Source of the DNA: Trochalopteron elliotii
Taxonomy: Eukaryota > Chordata > Aves > Passeriformes > Leiothrichidae
NCBI GenBank assembly: GCA_024734555.1
Contig: JANPWX010000651.1
Span: forward strand, 62,995-126,994
Length of the DNA: 64,000 nt
Reading direction: 5' to 3'
Shown in pieces: positions 1 to 10,466 of the stretch. Position 1 is the first letter of the stretch, and every line of letters begins with the position of its first letter. A program made the position numbers and the translations under genes. Below the pieces are notes generated by a model. It worked only from the letters and a program-made list of their open reading frames with translations. It was not told the DNA's origin and did no database searches.

Positions 1-600
1 GGCTCCCCGCCGCCCCGGCCCCTCCCGCCCTCCGGCAGCGGCGGCCGGCAGGATGCTGCCCTCGCAGGAAGCCTCCAAGCTGTACCATGACAACTACGTG
101 CGGAACTCGCGCGCCATCGGCGTGCTCTGGGCCATCTTCACCATCTGCTTCGCCATCATCAACGTGGTGGTCTTCATCCAGCCCTACTGGGTGGGCGACA
201 GCGTTAACACACCCAAGCCCGGGTACTTCGGGCTGTTCCACTACTGTGTGGGCAGCGGGCTGGCGGGCCGGGAGCTGTCGTGCCGCGGCTCCTTCACCGA
301 CTTCAGCACCATCCCCTCGGGCGCCTTTCAGGCGGCCGCCTTCTTCGTGCTGCTCTCCATGGTGCTGACGCTGGGCTGCATCACCTGCTTCGCCCTGTTC
401 TTCTTCTGCAACACCGCCACTGTCTACAAGATCTGCGCCTGGATGCAGCTGCTGGCAGGTACCCACCGGCACCGGGAGCCACGGGCAGTGGGAACACCGG
501 CCTGCCCCGGGCCTGGCGGCGGGGGACGGGTGGGGAGAATGTGGGCAGCGCTGAGCGTGCGGCACCCCGGGAGCCCCCGGCAGCGGTAGTGGGGGCCCTG
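1..600. promoter_or_regulatory. LHFPL4: CpG-rich 5' end of LHFPL4 (5' UTR, exon 1, start of intron 1)
   Basis: The first ~600 bases are strongly GC- and CpG-rich compared with the following intron. Bases 1-52 are 5' untranslated sequence directly before the ATG. This fits the 3' half of a CpG-island promoter; the transcription start itself lies outside the window. Confidence 0.6.
53..458 (+). CDS. LHFPL4: LHFPL4 coding exon 1
   Basis: Encodes residues 1-135 plus the first base of codon 136: cytoplasmic N-terminus, TM1, the whole large extracellular loop, TM2 and the start of TM3. The donor is GGCAG|GTACCC at 458/459. Reading on past it gives a Gly/Arg-rich run unlike the family, which supports splicing here. 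Phase 1 matches the acceptor at 9672/9673, restoring [11 protein letters not shown] across the junction. Confidence 0.92.
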
Positions 601-3600
601 GCTACAGGGAATACCAAGGTTGTTCAAGGAAGCTGGGCTGAGTCCAAACACTGCAGGGCCGTGGTTCCAGGATCCAGCCCCGCAGTTTCTTGGGACACCC
701 AGGCCAGGTGCTAGTGCTGACAGATTAGCAGGAATGGGCACCAGTCTGGGACACTGGCACCTAGGCCTCCTTGGTATCCCCTGGCCACAAGGAACACAAG
801 GAATGCTTAGGAAAGCTGGGATGGGTACAGGTACTGTGTACATAGGGCATCCCAGCAAGGAGCTGGCCCTAGGACATCCCAGGGCTTCCTGGGACAAGCA
901 GGCCAGGCACTGGCACTGACAGAGCACCACAAACAGGTGGTGGCTCTAGGCACTGGCACCCGGATCTCCCCAGGCAGAGGTTGGCCACAGGGAACACTGA
1001 GATGGCTCAAGGAAACTGGGTAGGTACAAGCACTGTAGGGCCATGGGTCTTCTCAGCCAAGAAATGTCCTCAGGACACTCTGGGGCTTCCTGGGACATCC
1101 AGACCAGGCACCAAGAATGGTGGCACCTGCTCGGGGCATTAGAACCTGGGGTTCCCCAGGCAAGGTCTGACCCCAGGGAAACATAAGGCTCCCTGAGATG
1201 CAGCTGGAGGGAGAGCTGGATCAGGGACCCACCTCAGGCAACCCCAAAACAGGCAGTGACCCTGGGATGCCTGGATAGCCTGGAGCACCTCAGGACATCC
1301 TGGGCTAGGGATCCACCTTGGGGCACCTCAGTACATCCCAGTCAAGGAGCAGCATTGGGACACCCTTCAGCAGGGTCTGTTGTACAGAGGCAAGGACCAA
1401 GTGCAAGATGGCCTAGGACACACTGGAACAGCCCTCTGAATCCCTAGGGATTCAGACACCCCAGCACACTCCACATCAGGGACTAGCCTCCCTGTCAACC
1501 CCAGAGACATGGGGTTGTCCCCAAGAGTTACTCACTTTAGGGGAACATTCAGCCCCCAAAGGGACCCCACCACTGGAAGAAGCCCAGGCATGGATGCCCC
1601 ATCCCTGTAAAAGCACCCTTCAGCTCCCCTTTACAGACAGATTGTACCCAGGCCCCCTCTCTCCTGCATCATGAAAGGGCTGTGAGGACAGGCCTCTCCC
1701 AGCTCTCTCCAGTGCTTCCCACAGAGGAACACCATACATTTACCTTGATGTTTCCCCAGACATGACCACTCAAGCCTAGTAATTAACCCCCCCAAAAGTG
1801 ATCCTGTCTATAGATCCTCCTTAGTTCCCTCCACAAATGAAACCCCACTGCAGATGTACCCCAAGACCCTCACAGACTCCCTCCTCAAAAGTCACACTGT
1901 ACAATAACCCAAACCTTTCCCCAGAAGGGGACCTGATGCCTACATTGATAAGGATCCCAAGTATCCCCTGCACAGACTTCCAAGGTGTCCTCACATGGGA
2001 TCTGTCCTTTTCGGAGAAAGAACCTGAGGAATGATGTTGAGCTTCCATTGGTAGCAAGACCCTTCACTTCCTTCTCTGCCCAGTTTTACCAGGTGTGGAC
2101 AAACACTCTCCAGTGCATACTAAGTGTGAATAGACCTAGAGCTTCCACTGGAAGGACCCACAGTACCCCTTATTCCTAGTGAAAGGACCCCATTCATGCC
2201 CTCTGTGAGAAGGGCCCCAGTTGTTGATGTGTAAGGATACAGCTCTTCTGTGTGAGGACCTTTCAGCTAGCCCAGCTCTTTCCCTTGCAGCTGGCTTGGG
2301 CTGGAAAGCCTGACCTCCCCTCACCCAGATCACAGCCATAGCCAGACCTGGAGCTGCCTTGGCTTATCAGGAAATTCCCTCATCTTTAATTTTCCCTGTC
2401 CTGAAGATTTATCAGTTTAAAGCAAGCTCAGAGCCCAAATCCTACTGATTGTCGGCAGCTTAATCAAGTGGCTTGGAGTGCCCAGCTGCTGCTGCTGCTG
2501 CACAGGGAGCTGTGTGACAGAGGGCACTGCACTGGAGGCAGCCCTGGGTCTTCTCCCCAGTGCCTCCTGTCCTGTCCTGGCTCAGGTTTGGGTGGCCATG
2601 ACAGCACTTTGATGTTGTCACCGCTGGGTACCCTTCAACTTGCCTTGGGGCTTGTCCTTGGTCACGCTTTGCACCTTGTAATGACCTGGGTTGTTTACAC
2701 TGCACTTGTGAGAGTGCTGAGTGCTCAGCTCAGTGGGGCCATGGGCTGGCTCTCCTGGCCCAGCCAGCCCAGGTTGTCTGGGAGCTCTCCTGGAGCAGCA
2801 TGGCTCCATGGCTTCTCTGTCGGGGAAAGTCCAGGGCAGCATTAATAGAGACTGGCCCTCCACCCTGCCCTGAGACAGGACAGCATGAGAGAGCTGCTGT
2901 CCTACAGGACAGGCTGCTGTTCCCATCAGAGAGGGCCTGGACGCAGAGGTGGTGGTATGGTGTGTCCCAGCAAGAGAGAGTCTTGTCTGGCAGGGGTCAG
3001 GCAGGGCTGAGCTTCCCTGGGCACATCTGAGGCAGCCACAGGTGTATGTGCTCCATGCTACCTTGTGCATGGAGAAGGAGCTGCCAGGACCTATGGAGGG
3101 AATACCACAGGCCAGATCTTATGGGTAGGGCAGAGATATAGCCTGATGCAGGCTCTGGCACATCATGATGGCAAACTTCAGAGATTCACCTGGCTGGGAG
3201 GTTGGAGGATTCTGACAGAGCAGAGAGCTTGGAGGAGCAGAGAAGAAAGGACATTCCTCCTGCCTCAGTGAGGGTTTAGCTGAAGAAGGACTTGCACTAC
3301 TACAGCGGAAGCAACTGTGAGACCCAGAGTCTCTTGGTCTCACTAGTGAAAGCCAGGTGAGGCAGGTGATGGGCAGAGAGATGGGGCAGAGGTGTCCCCA
3401 CCCCATCCTTATGGGATGGCTGGTGCAGAGTAAAGGGCTGCTGATTGTGGGGATGGATGGGCTCTTCAGAGGAGAAAATCCAAGTGCAGGAATGTGGGGG
3501 AGGAGGATGAGGAATTCAGAATCTCTTTCAAAAAAACCCCCAACCAACTTTATATCATTGATGTCTAATTAGTGGACAACAATCAAGGCAGGGTTTAATT

Positions 3601-6600
3601 AGAGCTTGACAGAAAGCTCCAGCTCAAAAGCCACTGCCCCCCTAGGAGGAGACTGGATCTAATTAAGAGGAAAGACTCTGCTTTATCACAAATAGAAACG
3701 TGGCCATCTGCCCTGTTCAAAATCCCAGTAACGCAGAACTGGAGATTTTGCTAAATCCTTCTGTTATAAAACCAGAAATGGGCCTTTAACATGAGCATGT
3801 CAACAACTGTATGACTGACAGCACCTGCTGCCACCCCAGTACTCCAAATTAGTGGAGGAGCACCTTCAGAAAGTTCCATGGGATGCTACTTACCTGAAGA
3901 GAAATGGGCTGTGAGGGTGATCTCCCTTGGGATTCATCTGCAGGAAATAAGAGCATAGGAATACACCACCACCAGGCTTCCCAGGAGCCTGAGCATTTCC
4001 TCTGATTCCCCAATACTCTGCTGTAGCATAAGACACAGTCACCCTGTGAGTTAACTCCAGTCTTTGAACAAAGCTGTCCTGGTGCCCACCATTTATGCCC
4101 TTGCAGGACAGCCCAGCCACCTCTGTGTGACACTGCATCCATGTGCCTCCATCAGGATGATTACCCTGAGTGGGTCCAGGGTTGTTTCCAGAGGGTCTTT
4201 GGCTTTGTACTTAGGGTCTATTGAGGGCCAAAAGAGGCACCCAGCTGAGCACACCGTCCTGCTTACATGGAGGAATTGACTGGCCACATTTTAAGGTGTT
4301 TCTCTGTGCTGCAGGTACAGCAGTCAGTGTAGTGAGACCTTCACACCCCCTCCCTTAGGGATGCATGAAACATGGGGTGCCTTTCCACCTGGGGCCACGC
4401 TCTTGGCCTTAGGGCTGGCCTTTGTCCTTATCTGTGGCATTTTGGCATTGACTGTGCCGTGTCCAGCCGCCTTGCCTGATGGAGAATGTGGTAGTACATA
4501 TCCATCTGAGCTCTTTTCTCCTTTGGGAGACTCCCTTCAGAGCTACACTCATCTCTTGGATGGGCCCTTCCAAGGCTGAGAGCAGAGGCAGATCCCTAAG
4601 CAGGGCTTAATCTTCTGCACCTCAGCTGTGTTTGCCACCATCTGAGTGGGGACATGGCATGGTTTTGGTATATCTCTGGAGAGGAGCAGTGAGGGAATTG
4701 TTGCCAGCTGCCGGGCTGAGCATGGTGGAGCTGTGTGGGGGTGTGGCTTCAGCCCCAGGGGAAAGCAGGATCTGGCTTCAGTGAGTGCTACAGCCCCAAA
4801 AGCCTCCCTGGTTCTGGCAGCAATGCAGTGGCTCTGCTGAACCACATCAGGACAGGCTCATCTTCAAGACTGTGACTTGCTGGAGACCCAGGTCCTTTCA
4901 GAGACTTTGAGGTTTCAAAATATTTTTTTTCATGGATATAAAAGTCATTCATTGACATTCGTAATAAAAAAATATGAAGCAGATACCATTGCTGCAAACT
5001 GGCTTGGAGTGTAACTGGGACAGCTGCTGAGCATGAGATTGCCCAGGGAGGTTGTGGAGTCTCTGTCTCTGGAGTCATTCAAAACCCATCTGGACATGTT
5101 CCTGGATCACCTGTTCTAGGTGACCGTTGGCAAGAGGGTTGGACTAAATGGTCTCCAAAGGTCCCTTCCAACCTTAGCTGTCCTGTGACTCTGCAGTTTA
5201 TCCTCAAGCCCTTTCTCTGTCAAAGGGAGAAATACTGCCCATATACGAACCACTTCCATCTGCTGACCTTGCAGCAAAAATAACAACACTGCAGAACCCC
5301 TCAGCATTTGCTGAATTACTGTCTTCTGGACCTCCAAAAAGCTTTCCTGAAGATTCCCCTCTTCTTCTCCTACTACTCAGGTCTTGCAAAGGGGCAGGAG
5401 CCGGGCTGCAGCCCATCCCTTGCATCCGTGCAGCGCCGTGTGCTCCGCAGCAGCAGCAGCAGCAGCCGCGGGGTTTGCACGGCAGCGCAGCCCTCCCGTC
5501 GCGGCTGTTAATGTGCCTGTGTACTCGTGGGGAGGGGCTGAGCCGCTCGTGTCCTGGAGCTTACATCCCTTAAGTGTTGTTCCAGATAAAGTAACTGTCA
5601 GTTCTGATTCATACAAACTCATAACTCTATTCTGAATCCTGCTGATTTTTTGGCACAGAAGCAGCCTGTGGAGCAAAACGCCGTAAGGGAGCTCGTGTCT
5701 GTGTAAATGGCCGGTGCTCGCCGTCCTGAGCACGCTGCCCTTAGTGTTGATTTATTTTTGAGGGATTTCAGTTTTTAGGGGGAGGAAGGGGGACTGTGTT
5801 TGTCCCCTTTCCTTTTGGTGCTCAGCTCTCAGGAGGTTTTCTGGTGAGAAGCAGCCACTCTAGACCCAAACAGCACAGCCCAGCCCCTGTTCCCCGGGGT
5901 TTTGGATGTGCTGTCCCCACACCACGTTTAAAAAAGCCCTTTTAGGACCCAGGGATTGCTGTTTTTCCCCCATTGCCCCACATCTTCCCGTTTGTGTGTT
6001 CTGTGGTGGTGTGACGCTCTGGGGGAGGTCACATCTCAGCTGCAGGGCATGTCCTGAGCTCCTTCCACCCATGGCAGGCAGAAGTAGTAAAAGTCAGTTT
6101 TCACTCCACCTGCAGACTAAACTACACAGAAAAAGTAATTTTAAAAAATCAGATTTTAATCCTGCAGGCACAGCTGCTCAGGACAGTGGGGCAGTGGTAC
6201 TCAACAAGCATGGGGGTTACTCAGATGGTCCAAATTAGCTAAATACACCCTTGTACCAGGAGGTGTTACCCTGCCAGGAGAAGCCTCCTCTTTCTGCTCA
6301 AATCTCACTCCAGTGTTGGAGCCTGAGTCATAACATTGCATTCCCTTTTAATTCCTTTTTATTCCCTGATTAATTTCTTTTGCAAGGATATCAAAAGCCC
6401 TTGAGATGCCCATGTTGTTTCTAATGGAACTTGACAAGGGAGCACTGAGGAGTGAGAAGCCATGAACCCGGTGTAAAACCAAGCCAAGAAATGCCAGCTT
6501 TATGGGCCCAGAGCCCCAGCAGGATCATCCTCCCTCCACATACACTCTGTCCCAGTGATCATTGAAATGCCTGCTCTCAAAACTGTCTTTACAACTGGGA

Positions 6601-9600
6601 TAACTCTACAAGAGGGAGTTGGAGCCCTGGGCCTAGGGGAAGGATGGCAGCTGCGGGGTGTGACAGACCAGCCAGCCATTCTTGGTGCCACTGACAGTGA
6701 GGACTGGCACCACACACTCAGAACAGGAATTAAAAGCAAAATGGACAGGAGTTAGGTTATTTTTTCCTCTTTAATGGTGGCTCTTCATAGAAGTCATCAC
6801 CTGGTGCTTTTCTTGTGGTTGCAAGGCATAGAAATAGGCTGCTTTAAACAAAACCCAAGGTTTTCCTGCAGGTCTGCGAGGGTTCTTGGGGGATTTGGAG
6901 GTAGGTGCTGGAGGAACAGTGCTGTGGGCAGAGGAACAGCAGGCAGAGCCCTGACCCCACATCCCTCAGACCTGTTGGAGAGGGCAGCTGAGGCCTGTGG
7001 ACTGTGTGGGGATCCCCTCCTTGTTCTCACTCTGCTCTTCAAAGTCACTCCTTGCTGCAGGCATGGAAAGGTGTTTCCAGGACATTGGGTGGCCTGGGGA
7101 CGTGCAGAAAAGGGAATTGCTTGTGACAGAGCAGAGGACTCAGCTTGCTGCTGGAAACACGTAGGACAGATGGGAAGAGGAGAGCACTGAGCTGCACTTC
7201 ACCAGGAGGGAACCTGCCTTTAGTAGCACAGCCCCACCTCAGCCACTTCCCAGAGAGCTGTGGAGCAGTGAGGGGTTTTTGGGAAGAGGGCAGTCACCCT
7301 CAGACAAATGCATTTGCATATGTGTGGTGACTTGGGCACATGCCTCTGCCCAGTAGTAAATTTGTTGTTTAATTCTGTCAAATGGGCTGTGAAGGCTTGG
7401 GCAGAGATCCTGCAGCTGCTTGGTGGGACAGGGCACAGACTCCCTTTGCCCTGGTGCAGTACAGAGCACGCACATGGGGACAGGAGGGATCAGAACAAGC
7501 AGACACAGGCTGGAGCCAGGAAGTGTCCTGGCAGTGGCCATCACTGCCTGTCCCTCCATGACTGTGCTGTGACAACCCACTACACAAGTGTCTCCCATAC
7601 CTTTTTGAGCCACCCTACTTTTGCCTTGAACCCTGTCTCTCATGTTCTCCATGAATGCTGTGGCTCTCCAGCATGGTAATCCACTGCCCCATGCATCACT
7701 GCCTGTCCTGCTGTGTTTGGGACCTGCAGATATCCTGGAATACCCTCACAGCTTTGGTGTTTTCAAAGTGGTGAGCTCTCAGCAGGCTTCTGCTTTACCT
7801 GGGCAGCTGGACCCACCTGGACCCCAAATAATGGCTCAGAAATGCAGAGGACATGCCAATGCCTGCAGAGTCCAATCACAGACCGAGGGGCTGCTGTTCT
7901 GCTCCTGTGAAGGACTGACTGAGGGCTGTGCACAAAGGCTGGGAGCCTGCCCAAGCCCTTGCTGGTGCACGTAAAATTGGTGCCTGATTTTTTAACTCAT
8001 ATTTGCCTACCACTTTGGGCACAGCCCTGTTCTCCTTTGGGCCCAGAGTGGCTGTTGCTGAGCTCTGTTGCCCACCCAGGCAGCTGGAGCTGCTACTTTC
8101 TGTGCTTTCCCCAGCCTCACTGCATACCTGTGGTCCTTTTCTCCTCCTCAGTGATTTCAGCAGATCTCTTAAAACTGTGCCCATTTCCAGGCTGGGTCGT
8201 GCCAGCCTGAGCTGTGCTGTGGGGTTAAACCCATACCCTTGCTGGAGGTTGCCACAGAGCACCTTAGCTTGTTTCATAGCTGCACTGCACTGGGAGCTCA
8301 GAGGATCCTAAAATCCTCTTAGCATCTCTGCTTCCACAAGAACAGTCCCTGGCACAGGTCTGCTGCACCTGATCTCCTTTAATTCAGGCCCTCAGCTGCA
8401 TTAATGCCATCCTGTTCCAAGGCTCCCAGGTCAGCAGCAGGCCAGGCTGCTCCTCACCATTTACCATGCAGTGCATGGCATTGTGTTTCCTTGCAGAGGG
8501 AGGGATGGTTTTGCGTTGGCCCAGCCCCAGTGAGCAGGGAGCTCCCCCAGACAGGCTGTGCTTGGCTGGGAGTCCCTGGTGACGATGGAGACATCGGCTT
8601 GGCTCTGTGCAGCTGTGTGGTGCTGGGCTGGCACCAGGGCTGTGCACTGCAGGAATCAGCATGCAGGGCTTGACACTGTCCACAAAGACACTTTTACCGA
8701 GGAGGTTTGCTATGTGGGTGGAAGAGTCAGAGACCAGGCAGCAGTTGCTGCATGACATTACGTGCCAGTGTCTCTCCTTGTCCCTGTCCTTTGCTGGGTG
8801 CAGCTCTTTGTGATGCAAGGACTGTACCTACTCTTGGTGTGATGCCCTGCAGGCACTTCCCTCCCTCCTGGGATTCCCCTTCCCCATGGAGAGCAGTTCA
8901 AAACACATGCCAGCACCCAGAAAGCTCATGCCAGACTGCCAGCTGCCTGCCTGCAGGGTGTTTGCTGTAAGGGATGGAGAGATAACTTCTTACGGGTGTG
9001 GGCACAAGCCTCTTGGTTCTTCCTTAACTCAGGGCAAAAGTAGCTGCAGGGCACCGCAGCCAACATCATTACTATTTTTAGCCTTTCCAGCTGATATGGG
9101 GTGAGGAGCTTTTGTACTTGCTGTAGTCAGAAAAAGTCACCTCCTTACCTTAACAGTCACAGGCTTTGTCTTGGCATTTCCATCCCTGCGTTCCCTGATG
9201 TCTCCTTGCTCAGCATAGAGTGCTGGGTGGGGGCCTGCTGGGAAGGTGACTCCTCTGGGAGTGGTGCTTGCAGGCTGTGTGATGGTCAGGTGTGGAGGCT
9301 CCTGGGGATGCCAGTCCTCTCCACAGGCAGCATCCCTGCCTGCAATGCACCGGTAGCTCCTGCCCACATGCAGGGGCCTTGTGGTGATGAGGAAAGCCCG
9401 TGGGCAACCACTGATCCTGTGGCTGATGCTGGTAGAAACCAAGAGCCTGAAGTCCCTATGTGAGCATGGGACAGGTTTGGGACAGCCAAAAACAGTCCCT
9501 GGGGCTCCTGAGGCAGAGGTGGCTGTCACCTGCCATGTTGCCTGGCTGTCGTGGGGCCGAGGTGGGCTCCCTGGCAGACATGGGCTGCACTCATGTAACT

Positions 9601-10466
9601 GAATGGGGGGCTCAGCACCCAGCACTGCCACTCCATTGTCTCTGATGGTTCCCCCTCCTCTCCCTCTGGCAGCGCTCTGCCTGGTGCTGGGCTGCATGAT
9701 CTTTCCCGATGGCTGGGATGCAGAGACCATCCGGGACATGTGCGGGGAGAAGACAGGGAAGTACTCCCTGGGCGACTGCTCCGTGCGCTGGGCTTATATC
9801 CTGGCCATCATCGGCATCCTCAACGCCCTTATCCTTTCCTTCCTGGCCTTTGTTCTCGGCAACCGGCAGAACGACCTGCTGCACGAGGAGCTCAAGACAG
9901 AGAGCAAAGGTGAGCACCCTGCTACTGGGGGGATCCTGGGTGGGAACAGCCTGGGGGGCTTGGCCCCTCTGGCAGCCTGGCAAGGGTCCCACGGGCTTAA
10001 CTGCCACCTGCAAGGCAAGCCAGGCTGGGCAGGCTGGGAAGGAGCTGCTGAGCCTCTCCCCTGCCTGACCTCTCTCTCTTCTGTTTCCACAGATTTTGTT
10101 GGCACTGCGGTAAGCCTTGAGTGTCACCGTCCTGTCTCCTGTCCCCTTGTGGTGTCTCTGGGTGTGACTGTGCTGGGTGTCTGTGTGACATGGGATGGGA
10201 TGGGATGGGATGGGATGGGATGGGATGGGATGGGATGGGATGGGATGGGATGGGATGGGATGGGATGGGATGGGATGGGATGGGATGGGGGACCTGTGGC
10301 TGCACAGGCAGCAGGGCTGGGGGCAATGGGGAAGGGAGGCAGCAGAGACAGGGGTGGAAGGGATGGGGACAGGCATATGCCTGGCACATGCAAGTAGCAC
10401 GATGGTGCAGTAACACCTGCCCAAGACCATCCACACCCTGCTGTGCTTTTCCCGCAGAGGATATAA
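53..10466 (+). CDS. LHFPL4: LHFPL tetraspan subfamily member 4 (whole gene, spliced)
   Basis: Established for the family: LHFPL4 (GARLH4) is a four-pass membrane protein of the PMP22/claudin-like superfamily. It binds GABA-A receptor gamma-2 subunits, links them to neuroligin-2 and is needed for receptor clustering at inhibitory synapses. Seen here: the spliced frame 53..458, 9673..9909, 10093..10109 and 10458..10466 gives about 222 residues. Hydrophobic segments lie near residues 22-43, 95-118, 126-146 and 174-197. The first extracellular loop carries the family-like YWVGDS, GLFHYC and a second Cys. The start is the first ATG, opening [12 protein letters not shown], which matches the LHFPL4 family start. 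Splice phases agree at every junction. The extreme C-terminus is uncertain: remembered mammalian orthologues are about 247 residues with a longer tail, whereas the strongest splice model here stops two codons into the last exon. Confidence 0.88.
590..1250. repeat. degenerate ~190-200-bp tandem array in LHFPL4 intron 1
   Basis: Two independent anchor words recur in order. A CTACAGGGAA-like word occurs near 602, 785, 983 and 1172. A GGGACAnnCAGGCCAGG-like word occurs near 692, 890 and 1090. Units between anchors also share a (C/G)AAGGAA(A/G)CTGGG block and a TACnnGnACTGTnGGGC block. This gives three full units and a partial fourth, with clear divergence between copies. Sequence to about 1,450 keeps similar words (GACATCC, CAGTCAAGG), so the array may extend further. 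Confidence 0.7.
3565..3666. promoter_or_regulatory. cluster of three TAATTA homeodomain-type sites
   Basis: CTAATTAG at 3565-3572, TTAATTAG near 3595-3602 and CTAATTAA at 3659-3666 fall within about 100 bases of otherwise ordinary intron. TAATTA is the core bound by many homeodomain proteins. An intronic neural enhancer of LHFPL4 is an inference; no conservation data were available. Confidence 0.3.
5035..5195 (+). mobile_element. CR1 LINE 3'-end fragment
   Basis: The order of words is typical of the sauropsid CR1 3' end: CCCAGGGAGGTTGTGGAGTC, CATTCAAAACCCATCTGGACA, GGTTGGACTAAATGGTCTCC and AGGTCCCTTCCAACC. The fragment is 5'-truncated, as is usual for CR1, and lies in the same orientation as LHFPL4. 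Confidence 0.85.
5395..5555. other. small CpG-rich patch with a CAG repeat in LHFPL4 intron 1
   Basis: An isolated patch of CG dinucleotides surrounds (CAG)6-7 at about 5453-5472, in a CpG-poor intron. It could be a minor alternative promoter or first exon, or simply a microsatellite with flanking GC. No convincing open reading frame with family resemblance passes through it. Confidence 0.4.
9673..9909 (+). CDS. LHFPL4: LHFPL4 coding exon 2
   Basis: Completes codon 136 and runs to the first base of codon 215. It encodes the rest of TM3, the second extracellular loop ([15 protein letters not shown], with further Cys at DCSVRW), TM4 and the start of the cytoplasmic tail ([14 protein letters not shown]). 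The acceptor is CTCTGGCAG|CG and the donor is AGCAAAG|GTGAGC. This is the most strongly family-like block after exon 1. Confidence 0.92.
10093..10109 (+). CDS. LHFPL4: LHFPL4 17-nt microexon (coding exon 3)
   Basis: A strong polypyrimidine acceptor (TTCTGTTTCCACAG) and a perfect-looking donor (GCG|GTAAGC) bracket 17 bases. They complete the split codon from exon 2 and encode DFVGTA, matching the DFVGS/T motif of the LHFPL4 tail. If the donor is ignored, the frame stays open to a stop at 10395-10397 and would pass through the TGGGA repeat. Confidence 0.7.
10191..10289 (+). repeat. (TGGGA)~20 pentanucleotide microsatellite
   Basis: About 20 almost perfect head-to-tail TGGGA units begin 82 bases after the LHFPL4 microexon donor. 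The G-rich strand is the transcribed (sense) strand and has GGG runs every five bases, a classical G-quadruplex-forming pattern. In the frame of the preceding exon it would read as repeats of Trp-Asp-Gly-Met-Gly. Confidence 0.97.

Larger units (their letters stand above)
459..9672 (+). other. LHFPL4: LHFPL4 intron 1
   Basis: The 9.2-kb intron is bounded by GTACCC and a CCTCTGGCAG acceptor. It contains the tandem array at 590-1250, a TAATTA cluster at 3565-3666, a CR1 3' end near 5035-5195 and a small CpG/CAG patch at 5395-5555. The reading frames crossing it have no recognisable family resemblance. Elsewhere in the intron I see nothing specific. Confidence 0.85.

Noticed and set aside
1500..2230. 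Possible continuation of the tandem array in LHFPL4 intron 1
   Set aside because: Repeated short words (CCCTCC, AGACCC, AAGGACCC) are present, but I could not establish a steady period by eye.
5377..5733. Frames across the CAG patch (Ala or Ser runs)
   Set aside because: Homopolymer-coding microsatellite; no sign of a translated exon.
9137..9739. 200-codon minus-strand frame in LHFPL4 intron 1
   Set aside because: Overlaps exon 2 on the other strand, has low-complexity composition and no recognisable domain.
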